DNA of 64,000 nucleotides from Macrolepiota albuminosa. Taxonomy: Eukaryota; Basidiomycota; Agaricomycetes; Agaricales; Agaricaceae. The stretch lies in assembly GCA_027475525.1 (NCBI GenBank), contig JAMWFC010000082.1, positions 558,001 to 622,000 on the forward strand. The letters are read 5' to 3'. The translations under genes and the position numbers were made by a program. Positions within the stretch are counted from its first letter, which is position 1; every line of letters starts with the position of its first letter. Positions 35,596 through 47,812 of this stretch are shown here, piece after piece. The notes beneath the pieces were generated by a model. The model saw only the letters and a program-made list of their open reading frames with translations. It had not been told where the DNA came from and ran no database searches.

Positions 35596-36665
35596 TGATA
35601 GGCTTCTACTTGGACTGAGCGCATCAAGGGACATTATAGGCCAACCGACACTTGACGTACTAAGGACTCTAGGAACCAGTTGGGAATATAGAGCAGCTCT
35701 AGCTCTGGCAACCTACTACAGGACTTAGCCATTTACTCTAACCATTAGCTACCAGGCCTTCAGCACATGCCATTCACCTATCCCAAGGGCAAAGGAAGCT
35801 CATAACATATAGCGCTAACACAACGGCGGGAGAGGACTCTAACTAAACCCCGATCACTTCCAGAAGGAGCCAGCAGCAGGTGCTGCCATTTGATGAGGCA
35901 CTTCAATCAGAAGTCTAAAAGGATCAATGACAGCGGCACTGAATATACCTAAATCCAACATCTGGACCTGTCAGGAACTGATACAATGAGTAGCACTGAC
36001 ATTAGCGCTCACGGCGTCTGTCGAGGATTTTCTGACCATACCCCAGAACAGCCTGGCCAATCGGAGTTATAATAAAAGTGAGCAGACTCATGCAATTCTA
36101 AGCCAATATAGAGTCGCCGCTGGTCGCTGTGGGTCATAACGCCGTTGGTCGCCATCATCCATATGCAAAAGGTCGCCGTTGACAGGTCGCTGTTAGAGAA
36201 AACCACAAGGAGAGGCACTAGGAGGTAGCGCCACAGATGGACTTGTATCTTGGCAAACACGGTAGTGCATAGTATATAAAATAGCTACTTTACATGTATA
36301 TAACAACGAATCGTAACCCTTGAGCAGACAAGTTACACTTAGCATTCAAATTGCACTAGCTTCCTTTGACTTCATCACTGAGTCGGGCACTAGCCTTGTC
36401 TATCTCGTCTTTGTCGTTTACGGTGCCACCTATGGGCACAATACGCTGCGCTACTCGTCTTTTCTTCAATATCTTTGCTTAAACTACGATGCTTACCGTC
36501 TGCCAAGTAGCCCCCAAAGCGCTATAATCTAGCGCATTGTTTTATCACCTCCACTCGAGCACACCGGGACCCTGTCAGGACTCCTCACAACTATGCACGC
36601 CAGGTGCTGGAGACGGCGTTGTACTGCATATACGTCAGTGCACCCAACCACAGTTGGCGTCATCA
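35596..36665 (+). repeat. gypsy-2 5' LTR (1070 bp)
   Basis: TATA-like AGTATATAAA at 36271-36280. Shares only terminal bases and word usage with the gypsy-1 LTR, so the two are different families of one clade. Confidence 0.93.
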
Positions 36666-36668
36666 TTT

Positions 36669-36686
36669 TGGAGCCCACTGCGAGGG
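36669..36686 (+). promoter_or_regulatory. gypsy-2 primer binding site
   Basis: TGGAGCCCACTGCGAGGG, three bases after the LTR, one base different from gypsy-1 (C to T at a CpG). Confidence 0.75.
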
Positions 36687-36945
36687 GTTCTTCTGAGACA
36701 GAATTCTGCTGGAAACTCGAGCCCAGTGACAGCGTTGCCTCCTGTTGGAGAGCGTGTTTGAACCAAACACTACCGACTCACCACACTTACCAGGCACGCT
36801 ACCAAGACAGACTTTGGATCAGGAGCTTGAGGCCGCCCCAGACAGTCTAGCCAAAAGCTTTTTCCCTTTTTCCTGACTGTTTGAGTACTTAGCAGGTGAA
36901 AACCATACGCCGCTTACTCCTCTAAAAGAGTTATCTAGGTTATTA

Positions 36946-38720
36946 TTGCCAGAACCTAGCGACTCTGAGCCAACTGAGCCAGTACCTACGACATCGACGC
37001 TAAGTAACACAAGCACCACCACCCTTCCTACCTCGACAAACACACCTATCGGTATAGATCAGCCAAACAACCAGCGCATGCCACCCAGAAACCATTTCTT
37101 ATCGCTAAAATGGGACAAAACAAAGCCCCGTAAACTAACGCAGTATTTCAAAGAGTTGGAGTATTTGCTATGCGACTGCCATGTGACCAACAATACACAG
37201 ATGAAGGAATATGCCGCCAGATACGTCTCATACAATACAGCCGAATCATGGACAGGGTTGAAGGAGTTCCAAGGACTTACCAGTGATGCAGTACCAAGGC
37301 CTTTTACCTATGATGAATAGAAAAAGGCTATCATTCATTTATATCCTGGCGCTGAAGAAGCTACATGTTATACGGTAATGGAAATCCAGAAGCTAGTGCA
37401 GGACACCTTTGCAGCAGGGATCTATACTCTAGGAGCGCTATCAACTTATTATCATGATTTCTAGCAGATAGCAAGATGGCTGGTCCAAAATGGGAAGTTA
37501 TATGGGAACGAGGAGCGCCATTTGTTTCAACAAGGATTCCCAACTTTGTTATAGACTAAGATTGCATGACGCTTGGAGATCATTATGCATGACCATCACT
37601 CTGAGGAACCCTACGACATAGAAAAGGTCTTTGAGGCAGGAAAATGGATATTAAAGGGCACGGATACGGGTATACCATTACAGTGACCTGGCGTGGACCA
37701 TGGAGGAATGGCACCCAAGCTAGAGTTGCCAGTGCCTAGCGCCGCCAATGACCGTAACTGGTACGTCAAGAAGGAGGATTTGGAAAATGCCGTTAACAAT
37801 GCAGTCGCTAATGTCATGAATAAACTGGAGACCTTGATCTCGTCAAGAAGGAGGATTTGGAAAATGCCGTTAACAATGCAGTCGCTAATGTCATGAATAA
37901 ACTGGAGACCTTGATCTCGACTAGTCTTTCGGCGCCTAGAAACAATGTACAGACGGGACTTTGCCATTTTTGTGGCGAGGCAGGACATACCATGACCAGG
38001 GGTAGATGTGCTATCCTTGAACAGTATTTGCAACAAGGGAAGGCGTGCCGTGGAATGGACGGGAAACTGGTCTTACCTTCAGGTGCTAGCATTCCCCTTT
38101 ATCCTGAACATAAGACGTTTCAGAGATGCATTGACGAGTGGCACCATTGGAACCCTGGGAACTTAGCGACAGGCAACCTGAATAGCACGGAGACAACAGA
38201 AGCAGAAGCAATGCCTCAACAAGCGCTAATTCACAAAGTACTCCAGCTAAACGCTATCAGCGACCGACCTACGCTGTCTCGTGAAGAGAGAATCAAGACG
38301 CTAGAGAAGGAGCTTAAGTCGCTAAAGAATCAGGTCTTTGACGGGGTGGAGATCAAAAAGGGCAAGCAGCCTTTAAAGGATTATAGACCGTTGGGCGCGA
38401 CAACAGGCCCTGCCCCGGAAAAAGCCTCAACTTCTAGCGCTAGCGACAAAGCACCCAAAGCAACCAAAGCACCAGCTGTGACGGAACCGCCGCTGCATTC
38501 CTATGCTAGCCTCGGGGGCAACTACGCCCCACCCCTTAACTGCAACTTTGGAGCGCCAGATAAACCTACAGGGGGATATCAACCCACAGCGCCTATATAC
38601 GATCTGGAAAAGTCTAAGGTAGTTTTTGATTGCATCATGCAAAGCCAGGTTACGCTATCGGTAGGAGAGTTATGCAGTGTGGCACCAGATGTCAGGAACC
38701 AGATGCGCACTGCGGTCACC
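36946..38720 (+). pseudogene. gypsy-2 Gag
   Basis: Same Gag as gypsy-1: MPPRNHFLSLKWDKTKPRKL, KEYAARYVSY, zinc knuckle CHFCGEAGHTMTRGRC near 37963-38010. In-frame stops at about 37318 (after YDE), 37464 (after YHDF), 37553, 37566 and 37686; by comparison with gypsy-1 these sit at Trp, Gln, Trp, Arg and Arg codons. After the knuckle the frame is open to the protease. Confidence 0.9.
37764..37917. repeat. exact 77-bp tandem duplication
   Basis: Bases 37764-37840 equal 37841-37917; gag codons VKKEDLENAVNNAV repeated out of frame. Confidence 0.95.
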
Positions 38721-39260
38721 CCTCGACAGAATGTAGCTAACAATGTAACAACGGTGGACGAATGCGATGACGCGCTGCCTGGATTCGCATACATAACTGA
38801 GACGGTAGCCCCAGAAATCAAGGAAGAGGCTGCACCACCCAAAGAAGCTACGTCTGTTGACCCGGTTGAAACCTACCTCAAATTGCTAAGATCTAGCGAT
38901 GATCCTGCCATTTTAACTGTAGCCCAAGACTCTCACGTGATTCGCTCAATTATGCTGACAGTTGATGGGAAAAGCGAAATAGAGTCTATCGTGGACAGCA
39001 GATCACAAATTATTTCAATGGCTGCCAATGTCGCTAATGATCTGGGCATCATTTATGACCCAACGATCATTCTTAACATGCAGAGCGCTAACGGCACAAT
39101 TGATCAATCCTTGGGGATGGCTCGGAACGTGCCATGTGCTATTGGCGATCTTACATTCTATTTGCAAATTCACATACTTAGATCATCAGCAAACGATTTA
39201 CTATTGGGGAGGCCCTTCAATGTGCTAGCGTGATCCGTAGTCAAGACAACGTCCAAAGAC
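38721..39260 (+). pseudogene. gypsy-2 aspartic protease
   Basis: Same fold as gypsy-1, but the active site reads ESIVDSRSQIISM near 38985-39020: the glycine of D-S-G is arginine, one G to A step. Stop TGA at 39231-39233 follows FNVLA, where gypsy-1 has CGA (Arg). Confidence 0.88.
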
Positions 39261-39379
39261 AAAACGACACTAACTATTAGTGACCCTAATTTGGGAGCTA
39301 GGAGAACGGTACCAACATTCCCCCGAGGAAGGTTCCAGAAGCCTGGACTGAGAAAGCGACCTTATATTAGCGACGAACC

Positions 39380-41572
39380 TTGCAAGTGTTTTCCGGTGCC
39401 ATCAAGGAGATGAGTGATGAGGATTATGGAGATGAAGTGCTTATCTTGGACTATAATCATCGGACTGGGCAAGTAACCTTTATATCACATACTCCTTTAG
39501 CCCCTGAAATCTTGAATACTTCTACATTGCTTACTAGCAAAGCTTTATCCTACTTGTACCTCACCGCATCCAATATTACTGAAAATCTTTCGACAGACAC
39601 TTATTTCGTTTCTACTCCTGATTCTAAAAAACCTTTGATATCCAGTTTCGCTAGAAACCAAAGTTCCATTTATAATATGTTTGCTAACAACAGTACCCCT
39701 AAGCGCAAAGGGGTTCAGGTTAAAAAGAAGTATAAGCCAGTAGCGCTTAAAACTGAACCGGTAGCAAGCGTTGTACCCAAAGAATTTTGCATCGAGAGAA
39801 AGATCATTGGCGACCCGTTAGCGACCCTTCCTGAGCTTAATCCGAATCCACCACCCTTCGAGCCTACCGGACAATTTACAGAAGAACGACGGGCGCTATT
39901 CCTTAGCGCCCATGATACCGGCTTTCTATCGATGGCAGAACTAGATGTATTAATCGACATTATGCGAAAACAAAACAAAGCATTTGCTTGGGAGGATTCA
40001 GAACGCGGTAAACTTAGAACTGACTTCTTTCCACCAGTGGTTATACCGATGATACCTCATGTACCTTGGACTGAGCATAACCAACCTATACCACCGGGCA
40101 TTGAAGCCAAAGTTTGCCAAATCATTCGCTCCAAGATAGCGGTGGGAGTTTATGAGCCTTCAAATTCGGCCTATAGGTTGCAATGGTTTTGTGTACTGAA
40201 GAAAAATGGGAAGCTACGTATAGTTCACAGTTTGGAACCGCTAAACAAAGTCACAATTTGTCATTCAGAGGTACCGCCCTTCCCCAATCATGTCGCTGAA
40301 TTGTTCGTGGGAAGAATATGTGGCGCTACCCTGGATCTGTACGTTGGCTATGACGAGCGCTTAATTCACCCTTCCTCTCACGACTTGACAACATTTCAAA
40401 CGCCATTCAGGGCGCTACGACTGGTTACACTTCCCATGGGATAGACAAATTCAGTACCCATATTCCATGACAACATTACATTTATTCTACAACCTGAAAT
40501 ACCCCACCATGTGCTTAGCTTTATTGACGATGTAGGCGTTAAGGGCCCAAAAGATTGGTGCCTTGTAAATGGCAAGCCCGAAGTGCACCCAGAAAATCCC
40601 AATATCCGCATGGCACTATGGGACTTCTTCCAATTGGTTAACTGGGTGCTCCAGCGCATGAAGTATTGTGGCAGAACATTCTCAGGACACAAGTTGGTTC
40701 TTTGTGCACCACAATTTAAAATTTTAGGGCACGTTTGCATGCCAGAGGGCAGGATCCTGGAGGAGAGCCAATTAGCGCTTCTGGAAAAGTGGGGAGTCTG
40801 CCATAACCTCTCGGAAGTTCGCGCATTTCTAGGCACGGTGGGCATGCTGCGCATGTTCATACACCATTTTTCACATTGAGCGCACGTGCTTAATTGCTTA
40901 ACTCGTTCTGGGGTCCCCTTCGAATTCAGACCCGACCAAATTAATGCCCAAAAGGATTTAGTGAAGGCACTGCAGGAAGCGAAGCCATTGGTACCCATTG
41001 ACTATACTACTTCCGATCCCGTTATACTTGCAGTTGACACCTACATTGCAGTCAGCTTCTTTTTATGTCAATGTGATGGCATGAATTGAAAAATCAGACA
41101 CTACAATCGCTTCGGATCGATTACCCTAAACGACAGAGAATCATGCTATAGTCAGCCCAAACTGGAGTTGTATGGATTGTTTCAAGCGTTTCAGGCGCTA
41201 CACATGTATCTTATTGGGGTTCAAAACCTGATTGTCGAAGTTGACGCACACTACATCAAAGGAATGCCCCAGAATCCAGACATTCAATCTTCGGCTAGCA
41301 TGAATTGCTGGGTAGTAGCGATACTGATGTTCCACTTCGAGCTCGTGCACATCAAGAGTGCGTTTCATGGACCTGATGGACTATCTAGACAACCTAGGCA
41401 GCCAGAGGACGAAGCGCTAGACGAAAGCGACAATGACGTATTTGACGACTGGATTGACCGACTGCACAGTTTCGTACATATTATTCAATTGCCTATTTTG
41501 GCCCTTCGCAAAGACCGACCTATTTTGACATGGCTACACCCTATCATCCTGTATCAACCTAAACCGTATTAG
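39380..41572 (+). pseudogene. gypsy-2 reverse transcriptase and RNase H
   Basis: RT motifs WFCVLKKNGKLRIVHSLEPLN and SFIDDVGVKGP. TAG at 40442-40444 replaces the Trp of PMGWTNS; TGA stops at about 40877 and 41087. RNase H core ILAVDTYIAVSFFLCQC and EVDAHYIKGMP are recognisable. Frame ends at TAG 41570-41572. Confidence 0.9.
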
Positions 41573-43085
41573 GCTCCATTGACTTTTTACACGGCCAGTA
41601 TCTATAACGTCGCTAAGCCATCTAATGATCTAAAGATAGTCGAGGAACCCAGACCCTTATGAGAAGATAGTCGCAACCTCCCATATTCGGCAGTACCTTG
41701 TAGCGCCAAGGCTAAGTCAGAAGACCAACAAGTTGATCAGGTTAGAAAGTGGCTACAGGATTTGCACCGACCATCAAACCTTACAGATATGGAATACGCC
41801 ACCTTCATTCGATACGCAACAACTTTCTTTATGGTTGAGAATTGGCTTTGGCGACGAAATAGGGCTGGCACTCACAAATTGGTAATCAAACCAGACGGCC
41901 AAATCAGGATTCTGTGCGCTATGCACGACGACTTGGGACATAGAGGACTCTATGTGATGCGGGCAAATCTATTGGAACATTTTTGGTGGCCTCAAGTTAG
42001 CGCCGATATCGCATGGTATATTCGCACTTGTCATCTATGCCAAATCCAGCAGATGTGCCAAGTTCTTATTCCCCCAACCGTAGTGACTCCAGCACCCTTG
42101 TTCAGAAAGATATATATCGACACTATGCACATGCCCAAGTTGGGGCGCTACAAGTACATTATCCAAGGAAGGTGTTCTTTGGTACATTGGCCAGAGTTCT
42201 GTATGCTCCAGTGGGAAAATACCGATGCTATAGCTAAGTGGCTCTTCAAAGATGTTATTTGCAGGTGGGGAGCCCTTCACAAAATTGTTACAGACAATGG
42301 AGCGCCAATAGTTAAGGCGCTTAACTACATCACTAAGAAATACAACATACAGCATATTCAAGTTTCAGGATACAACAAACGTGCTAACAGTATAGTAAAA
42401 AGGCTGCATTTTGACGTATGACAGGCGCTATTCAAGGCGGTAGACAGCGACGAAAGTTGCTGGACTGAAGCGACTGATTTGGTCTTTTGGTCTGAACGGG
42501 TTACCGTACGAAAGAGGATGGGCTGTTCTCCTTACTATGTGGCAACTGGCACCCATCCCCTGCTCCCAGCGGACATTGTAGAGGCAACGTACTTACAACC
42601 CCTGCCTAACTCAATTCTGTCTTCTACCGATCTGATCGCTAGGCGTGCTATTGACTTACAACGACGCATGGAGGATCTAGAGCACCTACACAAGGTGGTA
42701 TTTCAAGCTAGACGACAGGCCGCATTGCGATTTGAGAGCGAGCATAGCGCTACCATCCGAGACTACAACTTTACAGCCGGCGCCTTAGTATTAATGCGCA
42801 ACTCAAAAATCGAAGTTACCCATAACAAAGATGCATCCCCAATACCTAGGACCCCTCATAGTAGTTTCCCGCAATAGGGGAGGTGCCTACATACTCTGCG
42901 AGTTGGATGGCTTAGTTTTGCATTGACTGGTAGCGGCGTTCTGACTCATTCCCTACTTAGTGCGTGAACATATTCCACTACCTTTACTGGTGTTGGACAT
43001 TGACATGGCCAAACTTCGAGAATTGGAAGAGACTGAGTTCATAGACAATGACGAGACCACTCTGGATGAAGAAGAGGAGCAATAA
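41573..43085 (+). pseudogene. gypsy-2 integrase
   Basis: HHCC domain GHRG...CHLCQIQQ and core IYIDTMHMP (first Asp kept), TDNGAP (second kept), then NSIVKRLHFDV: the catalytic glutamate is lysine. Stops include TGA at 42419-42421. Near 42830 a frameshift separates the last part; it closes LDEEEEQ at TAA 43085. Confidence 0.9.
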
Positions 43086-43269
43086 ACTTATACAAAACAC
43101 GAGGCGCTAACCGTTAGCACCCCCTTTGATCAGACTTAGGCAACCCGACAACCAGAAAAGAATAAATAATCAAGTGGTACTAATACACGAGGAACAGGCG
43201 ATCAGACTACGACTACCACTAATTGAATTACCCTAAAGAAGCAGACCGTCAACATGGACCTTTCACTTG

Positions 43270-44666
43270 ATCTTTAGGTCACCTACAGGTGGGAGGAGCA
43301 CCTGGAGGTGGCACGTTAGCAGATGGTATGGGAGGAATGGGAACGCTAGGAGGAGGCACAGGAGGAGTGCCTGGGCAAGGAGTACGAGGAGCGCCCGGAG
43401 GAGCGGCAGGGGGGTTGGGGGATGAGTACCACCCGTCTCCATCTGGACGGGACTCAAACAATGGGTAAGAAAAGGCTGTGCATTCTAATATGGCCTGACA
43501 CGCATCAAGATTGATGAGAGGGGGAAGGGGGAGCCAGGAGAGACTCTTAGAGATGGCATGGAGTTAACAACCTCAGGTCAGAAAAAGATAAAAACTAACC
43601 AAGGTTCCCATTTTGTGGAGTAGGCTGGCCAGACTCAGAGCAGTACCCATAACCAGCTCCTGCACAACATGAGTATTACTCATGACCCGCACTAAGGGGA
43701 GGCATACGGTGACTATGGATGGGTCGACGTCGACCATCCATTCTTCAGAAGCAGCAAGAAGAATTTGGTACCTGCGTACCAGGGTCATAGTGTTGCCGTT
43801 CTTGTGGGGAAAGCTGCCAGTAGGCATTAGAGCAAGGAACTGCTCCAATCGGTCTAGGATAGCGGGACGGTAAAGGTGTTCAGGTTCATCAAGGAGAAGG
43901 GGAACTTCTGGCATGATGTGATACTAACCGGGTTAACAGCGCCAGAACCCATAAAGTACCTCAAGCTACTTGCAGGGTTGCAGATACTAGGGAATTCTTA
44001 CATGCACAAAACAATCATGAGGAGGGGCAACAACAATGATGCAGTTCATATAACTACGACAAAAGAAATCAAGTATCTAAAATCTGTCAGCCCAGTGGCG
44101 CCACGGAAAAGAAGGAGCTGACTTACATAAACAACATGGGAGATGGGCAAGCATCAAGGACCGGGCAAAAGGAGAGGCCTGGGAGGCCTCCAGCCTTCAG
44201 CAGGACCATGAAAAAGCCGGCCACCAGTAGACAAGCAGGGCACCTAGCGAAGCGACACGTTAGAAGGAAGAAAAAGAGGTAATAAGGCAACAAACCAGGT
44301 AGTGACTCTCCTCCAGCAGCAGCTCAAGACCTTCTTTCGTTTCCTTGGTCGCGATTTGCTTTATTTGGAGACTATCAGAAGAGAAGGAGGGCGAAAAAGG
44401 CAATAGCGCACCTGAAAAATCTGACTCCAGTTCTTCTCCATATCAAAATGGGTCAGCGGCAGCTCATTGTTCCAAATCTCGCAAGCTGCACAAAGTAGCT
44501 GACAGTGACGACCTAGCTCAACGACTCCGTCGGTTAGTCCAGGCATGCCGACCACTGGGTAGTGGTGGAAGAACGAGGTAGCGCGTTCCAGGAAAGTGGG
44601 GGGATCAATCATGACATGAGCGTGATCACAGCGGGGGGTCCACACGATGCCGGTTGGGCTTTCCAT
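43270..44666 (-). CDS. second antisense gene of gypsy-2, unknown product, tentative
   Basis: Not recognised. From ATG 44666 the minus strand reads MESPTGIVWTPRCDHAHVMI, then DPPTFLERATSFFHHYPVVG and GRHCQLLCAACEIW, with a plausible donor GTGCGC near 44411. Further pieces are LELLLEESHYLV (near 44320), MPEVPLLLDEPEHLYRPAIL to LASLLHKMGTL (43914-43600) and a Pro-rich end (43461-43280). Exon joins are uncertain. Gypsy-1 has no counterpart. Orientation matches the better-supported antisense gene next to it. It could also be one gene with that neighbour or a relic. Confidence 0.4.
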
Positions 44667-45191
44667 AGTGAAGACTGATGAGATGCTGTTGAGGCATGGG
44701 TAATTTATAGGACTCGGACAGTGTTTCAACTAGCAACAGCGTGGGAGGGCACTTCTCAAGAGGCTTGGACCCTGACGCAGACATGAACCAATAGGATGCA
44801 CTTGACTCATTTTAGGTTGCACAAAGAGGAAGTTAACCTTTGAGATCTAGTGCTTATAGCCACCATCACCGAATAACCACAAGCAATCAGTGGCACTCTA
44901 TTTCTTATACATTAAAACTTCTTGCATGAATCAACTTATTTTTCTACAGACAATACCTATTTCTTCCTAGGCTGGCACGATATTGGCTATTGGGTCGTGC
45001 TGGTAATAGGGGTTTTCTATGCTATAATGATTTACTGAGTGTTTCCCCTTTTCCTTACTTTGTAATTGATTACTTACAAACTGACAATTTTGGAACAAAG
45101 GGGGGGGAGCATTTATTTTTAGTAGGGCTATCACAAACTACGTATCAAAAGTTACAAAGTCCACAAAGTTCAAAGCGCTATGGGCTGGCGA

Positions 45192-47666
45192 CTACGCATC
45201 AGACTCAGAAGGAGCGGGATCACCCAAAGGGAGCAAATCCCCGTCCTGAATGGCATTACTTGCTTGCCACTCGAGCGCATCAGTAATGTCGTCATGAAGC
45301 TCAAGCAGAAGGAGCTCACGGCGTGCTAAAGCGGAGACACAAGGTCGTAGGAGGGCAAGTTCACTACCAATGACGTCGGTTGCGTCCTCGACATGGCAAA
45401 GTTGTTGGCAGAGATTGGTGGCAGGACGAAGGGGAGTGACGGGATAAGAGAACTCATCCCCAAGCCAAGGGTAGGCATCACTGGAAACGTGCATGGTGAG
45501 GGGAGGAGTCCAGAAGGGATTGAACTTAGCGGAGGTTAGAGAAAAGACGAACTAACTAAGGAATGCAGACTTACTCAAATGGTTACGGGAGCACAGGGGG
45601 TCCATTTGTGGCACTCATCACCTGGGGACATGGCCCTAGCAGAGGAAAGGTGGATGCCATAAGAGGGCAAGTACCTCCAGCGGCGACAGCGCTCACCCTG
45701 AGCCACTAAGGTCCCTTTGGACTCAGGCATGGTGGAAGACTCACAAGTACTGGGGAAGGAAGAGAGGCTGTGAGGAGGAGTAAGAGACGGAGTAATAGGA
45801 AGGGCAAAGGGGGAGCCGCTAGCCGTGATAGGCTCAGGAGCAGGGGTAGCGCCGGCAACAGAATATTCACGACAACGGGAAGTGAAGGAGTAGGGGACCT
45901 GGCGACAAAAAAGTTAGCGCCACTAAAAAGGGACACACAAGGACTACGCACCAATTACTACTGGGGCTGCTCTGATAAGGGTTAGCAGCAATAGGGGGAG
46001 TAAGGCAAAGCAAAAGAGCACGTACCGCCAACAGCGCATTAGTGTCGACTACGGGCCCAGCCTCATCGTCATCCTCACCCTCAGCATCCCTCTCGGTATT
46101 CTCGCCTTCATCAGTAGACGACTCAATAGAAGACAAGACCACGGGAGTAGCAGGTGCTAGCTCCCAGCGCTTACCAGGACTCTTGCTAGGAGAGGCGACA
46201 ACGGGCTTATGCTTTGAAGGATGGCGGGGAGAGCGGGCAAAGGGGGCCGCCATGGTGGTGCCATCTTGGGTGATGGGAAGCGCTAGGCTTGCAGCGCTAA
46301 TCACAATGGGCTGACGAGTAGCAGCCAGATCACGTTGCTGTAGCACGAAGGCCTAGGTGTTACGAACTAAAACTGTGCGCTCATAATTGCGTTGCATGAT
46401 AGCATCCCTACCACGTTCACAAGTACAAATCCCATTGAAGGCACAGCCCCGTTTCAGCGCATCGCAGCAGTAGCAGGGAAGAGAGGCGGTAGGAAACCAG
46501 CAACCCTTGGGATTGTTCTCAGACCAACATTTATCGCACTGAGAAAGAAGTTAGCGATGTCATCAACCTTTCAGGGACAAACAAGCACTTACCACGCCAA
46601 TCTTCGCCCTAAAGGCGTGGCGCTCCACGGGCGCCACCGTAACCTTCTTCTTAGCGCTGAGTACTTGGACACCAGCTGGGAGGCCGGTATCAATAATGGT
46701 AGTATCGCGACAAAGGTGCAACAAATCACAAAGCTCCACGTCGGTAAACATAGTCTGGTTGGGTGCCTAAGGAGGGCTCAATCAGGTGCTAGAGACAAGC
46801 GATCTTAAAAGGAAACACTTACGACATATAAAGAGGCAACACAAGCAGGGAGATTGATCTAAGAAGCAAAGTTAGTAGAAGAACTAGAGGCAGGAAAACA
46901 AGGACACACAGTATGTTTAGGAGGGCTAGTGAGAGCAGGGGGCACGCAATTAATAACAACGGTGAAGTTATGAGGGGGAAGGTGAGAAATGGTATGGGTA
47001 GGTCCAGGCCGGAGCTCACTAGCGGTAATGGCAATCCGTTTGATGGCCGAATGAGGAGGCGCGGTACAAGTGGGAGAAGCAATGATGGGCCCAGTACGAG
47101 CGGGAGAAGCATCACCACAAAAAGGACTACCAAGAACAGGAGGCAGGACAGAGACAGGAGCAGCAGGAGCGGCCAGATTGGAAGGAACGGTAGAAGCTGA
47201 CGGAACACTAGGGAGACTGGTGATGGTGGGCGACGTAGCAACCAACTACTCAGGGTTAATATTGGAAACGTGAGGAAGAAGAGGAGAAACTTACTTCACC
47301 AACTTTGGTGCTAGCCAGCAGGGCGTTGATCTTGTCGGACAGAGAAGGAGCCTAGTATGGGCGCTGAATCTTAGTGCCACGAATCCAAAATCAAACCTAA
47401 AAACTTACGAACAAGTCCGCAAATGGTCGTAACCAATCGGCACCCTCATATTCATGGTACCAAGCCATGCACCATTCACGAACCTCGACGCCCTGCGCTC
47501 AGGAACTGTCAGAGCCGTGGACCATGAGCCAGCGCCGATAGAGTTGCATAATGCCAGGGACGGTTTGTGGCGCATTGGCGGGACTGACAGACTTAGCGCA
47601 ATCAAATAAATAGGAGGCCTTGGCCAGGAAATTGCAGAGAGCAGAAGCATCAAAAGGAGTGGACAT
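45192..47666 (-). CDS. antisense gene with Zn(II)2Cys6-like cluster, carried by gypsy-2
   Basis: Homologue of the gypsy-1 antisense gene at the same position. From ATG 47666: MSTPFDASALCNFLAKASYL, VEVREWCMAWYHEYEGADWL (cf. VRKWCHACY..GAKWL), donor GTAAGT; exon APSLSDKINALLAS; FTDVELCDLL; KKKVTV; donor GTAAGTGC after RAKIGV; then CDKCWSENNPKGCWFPTASL and PCYCCDALKRGC, same cysteine spacing CX2C-X8-C-X8-CX2C-X6-C (46541-46440); acidic linker with STDEGENTERDAEGEDDDEA; C-terminal DAYPWLGDEFSYPV and ALEWQASNAIQDGDLLPLGD, stop 45192. Intron positions flanking the cluster agree with gypsy-1. A stop near 47503 (after GSDSS) breaks the first exon and one near 46353 follows the cluster. Probably a DNA-binding or regulatory protein by inference only. 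Confidence 0.72.
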
Positions 47667-47777
47667 GCTAGAAAGAGGGGAAGAAAAACACAAGAAGGAG
47701 AAGTGCTGAAAACAATTTTTATAAGGCGCCGGCGGCATCATACGGACCGTAGCGCAGTCAAATTAATAATGGTGTTT

Positions 47778-47812
47778 GACTGAGGACAGTCAATTTTTCA
47801 GTTGGGGGGAGA
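47778..47812 (+). promoter_or_regulatory. hairpin and polypurine tract of gypsy-2
   Basis: GACTG-AGGA-CAGTC at 47778-47791 and GGGGGGAGA at 47804-47812, directly before the 3' LTR. Conserved with gypsy-1. Confidence 0.75.

Noticed and set aside
43263..43461. Stand-alone Pro-rich secreted protein on the minus strand
   Set aside because: No signal peptide; more likely the tail exon of the tentative antisense gene or a relic.
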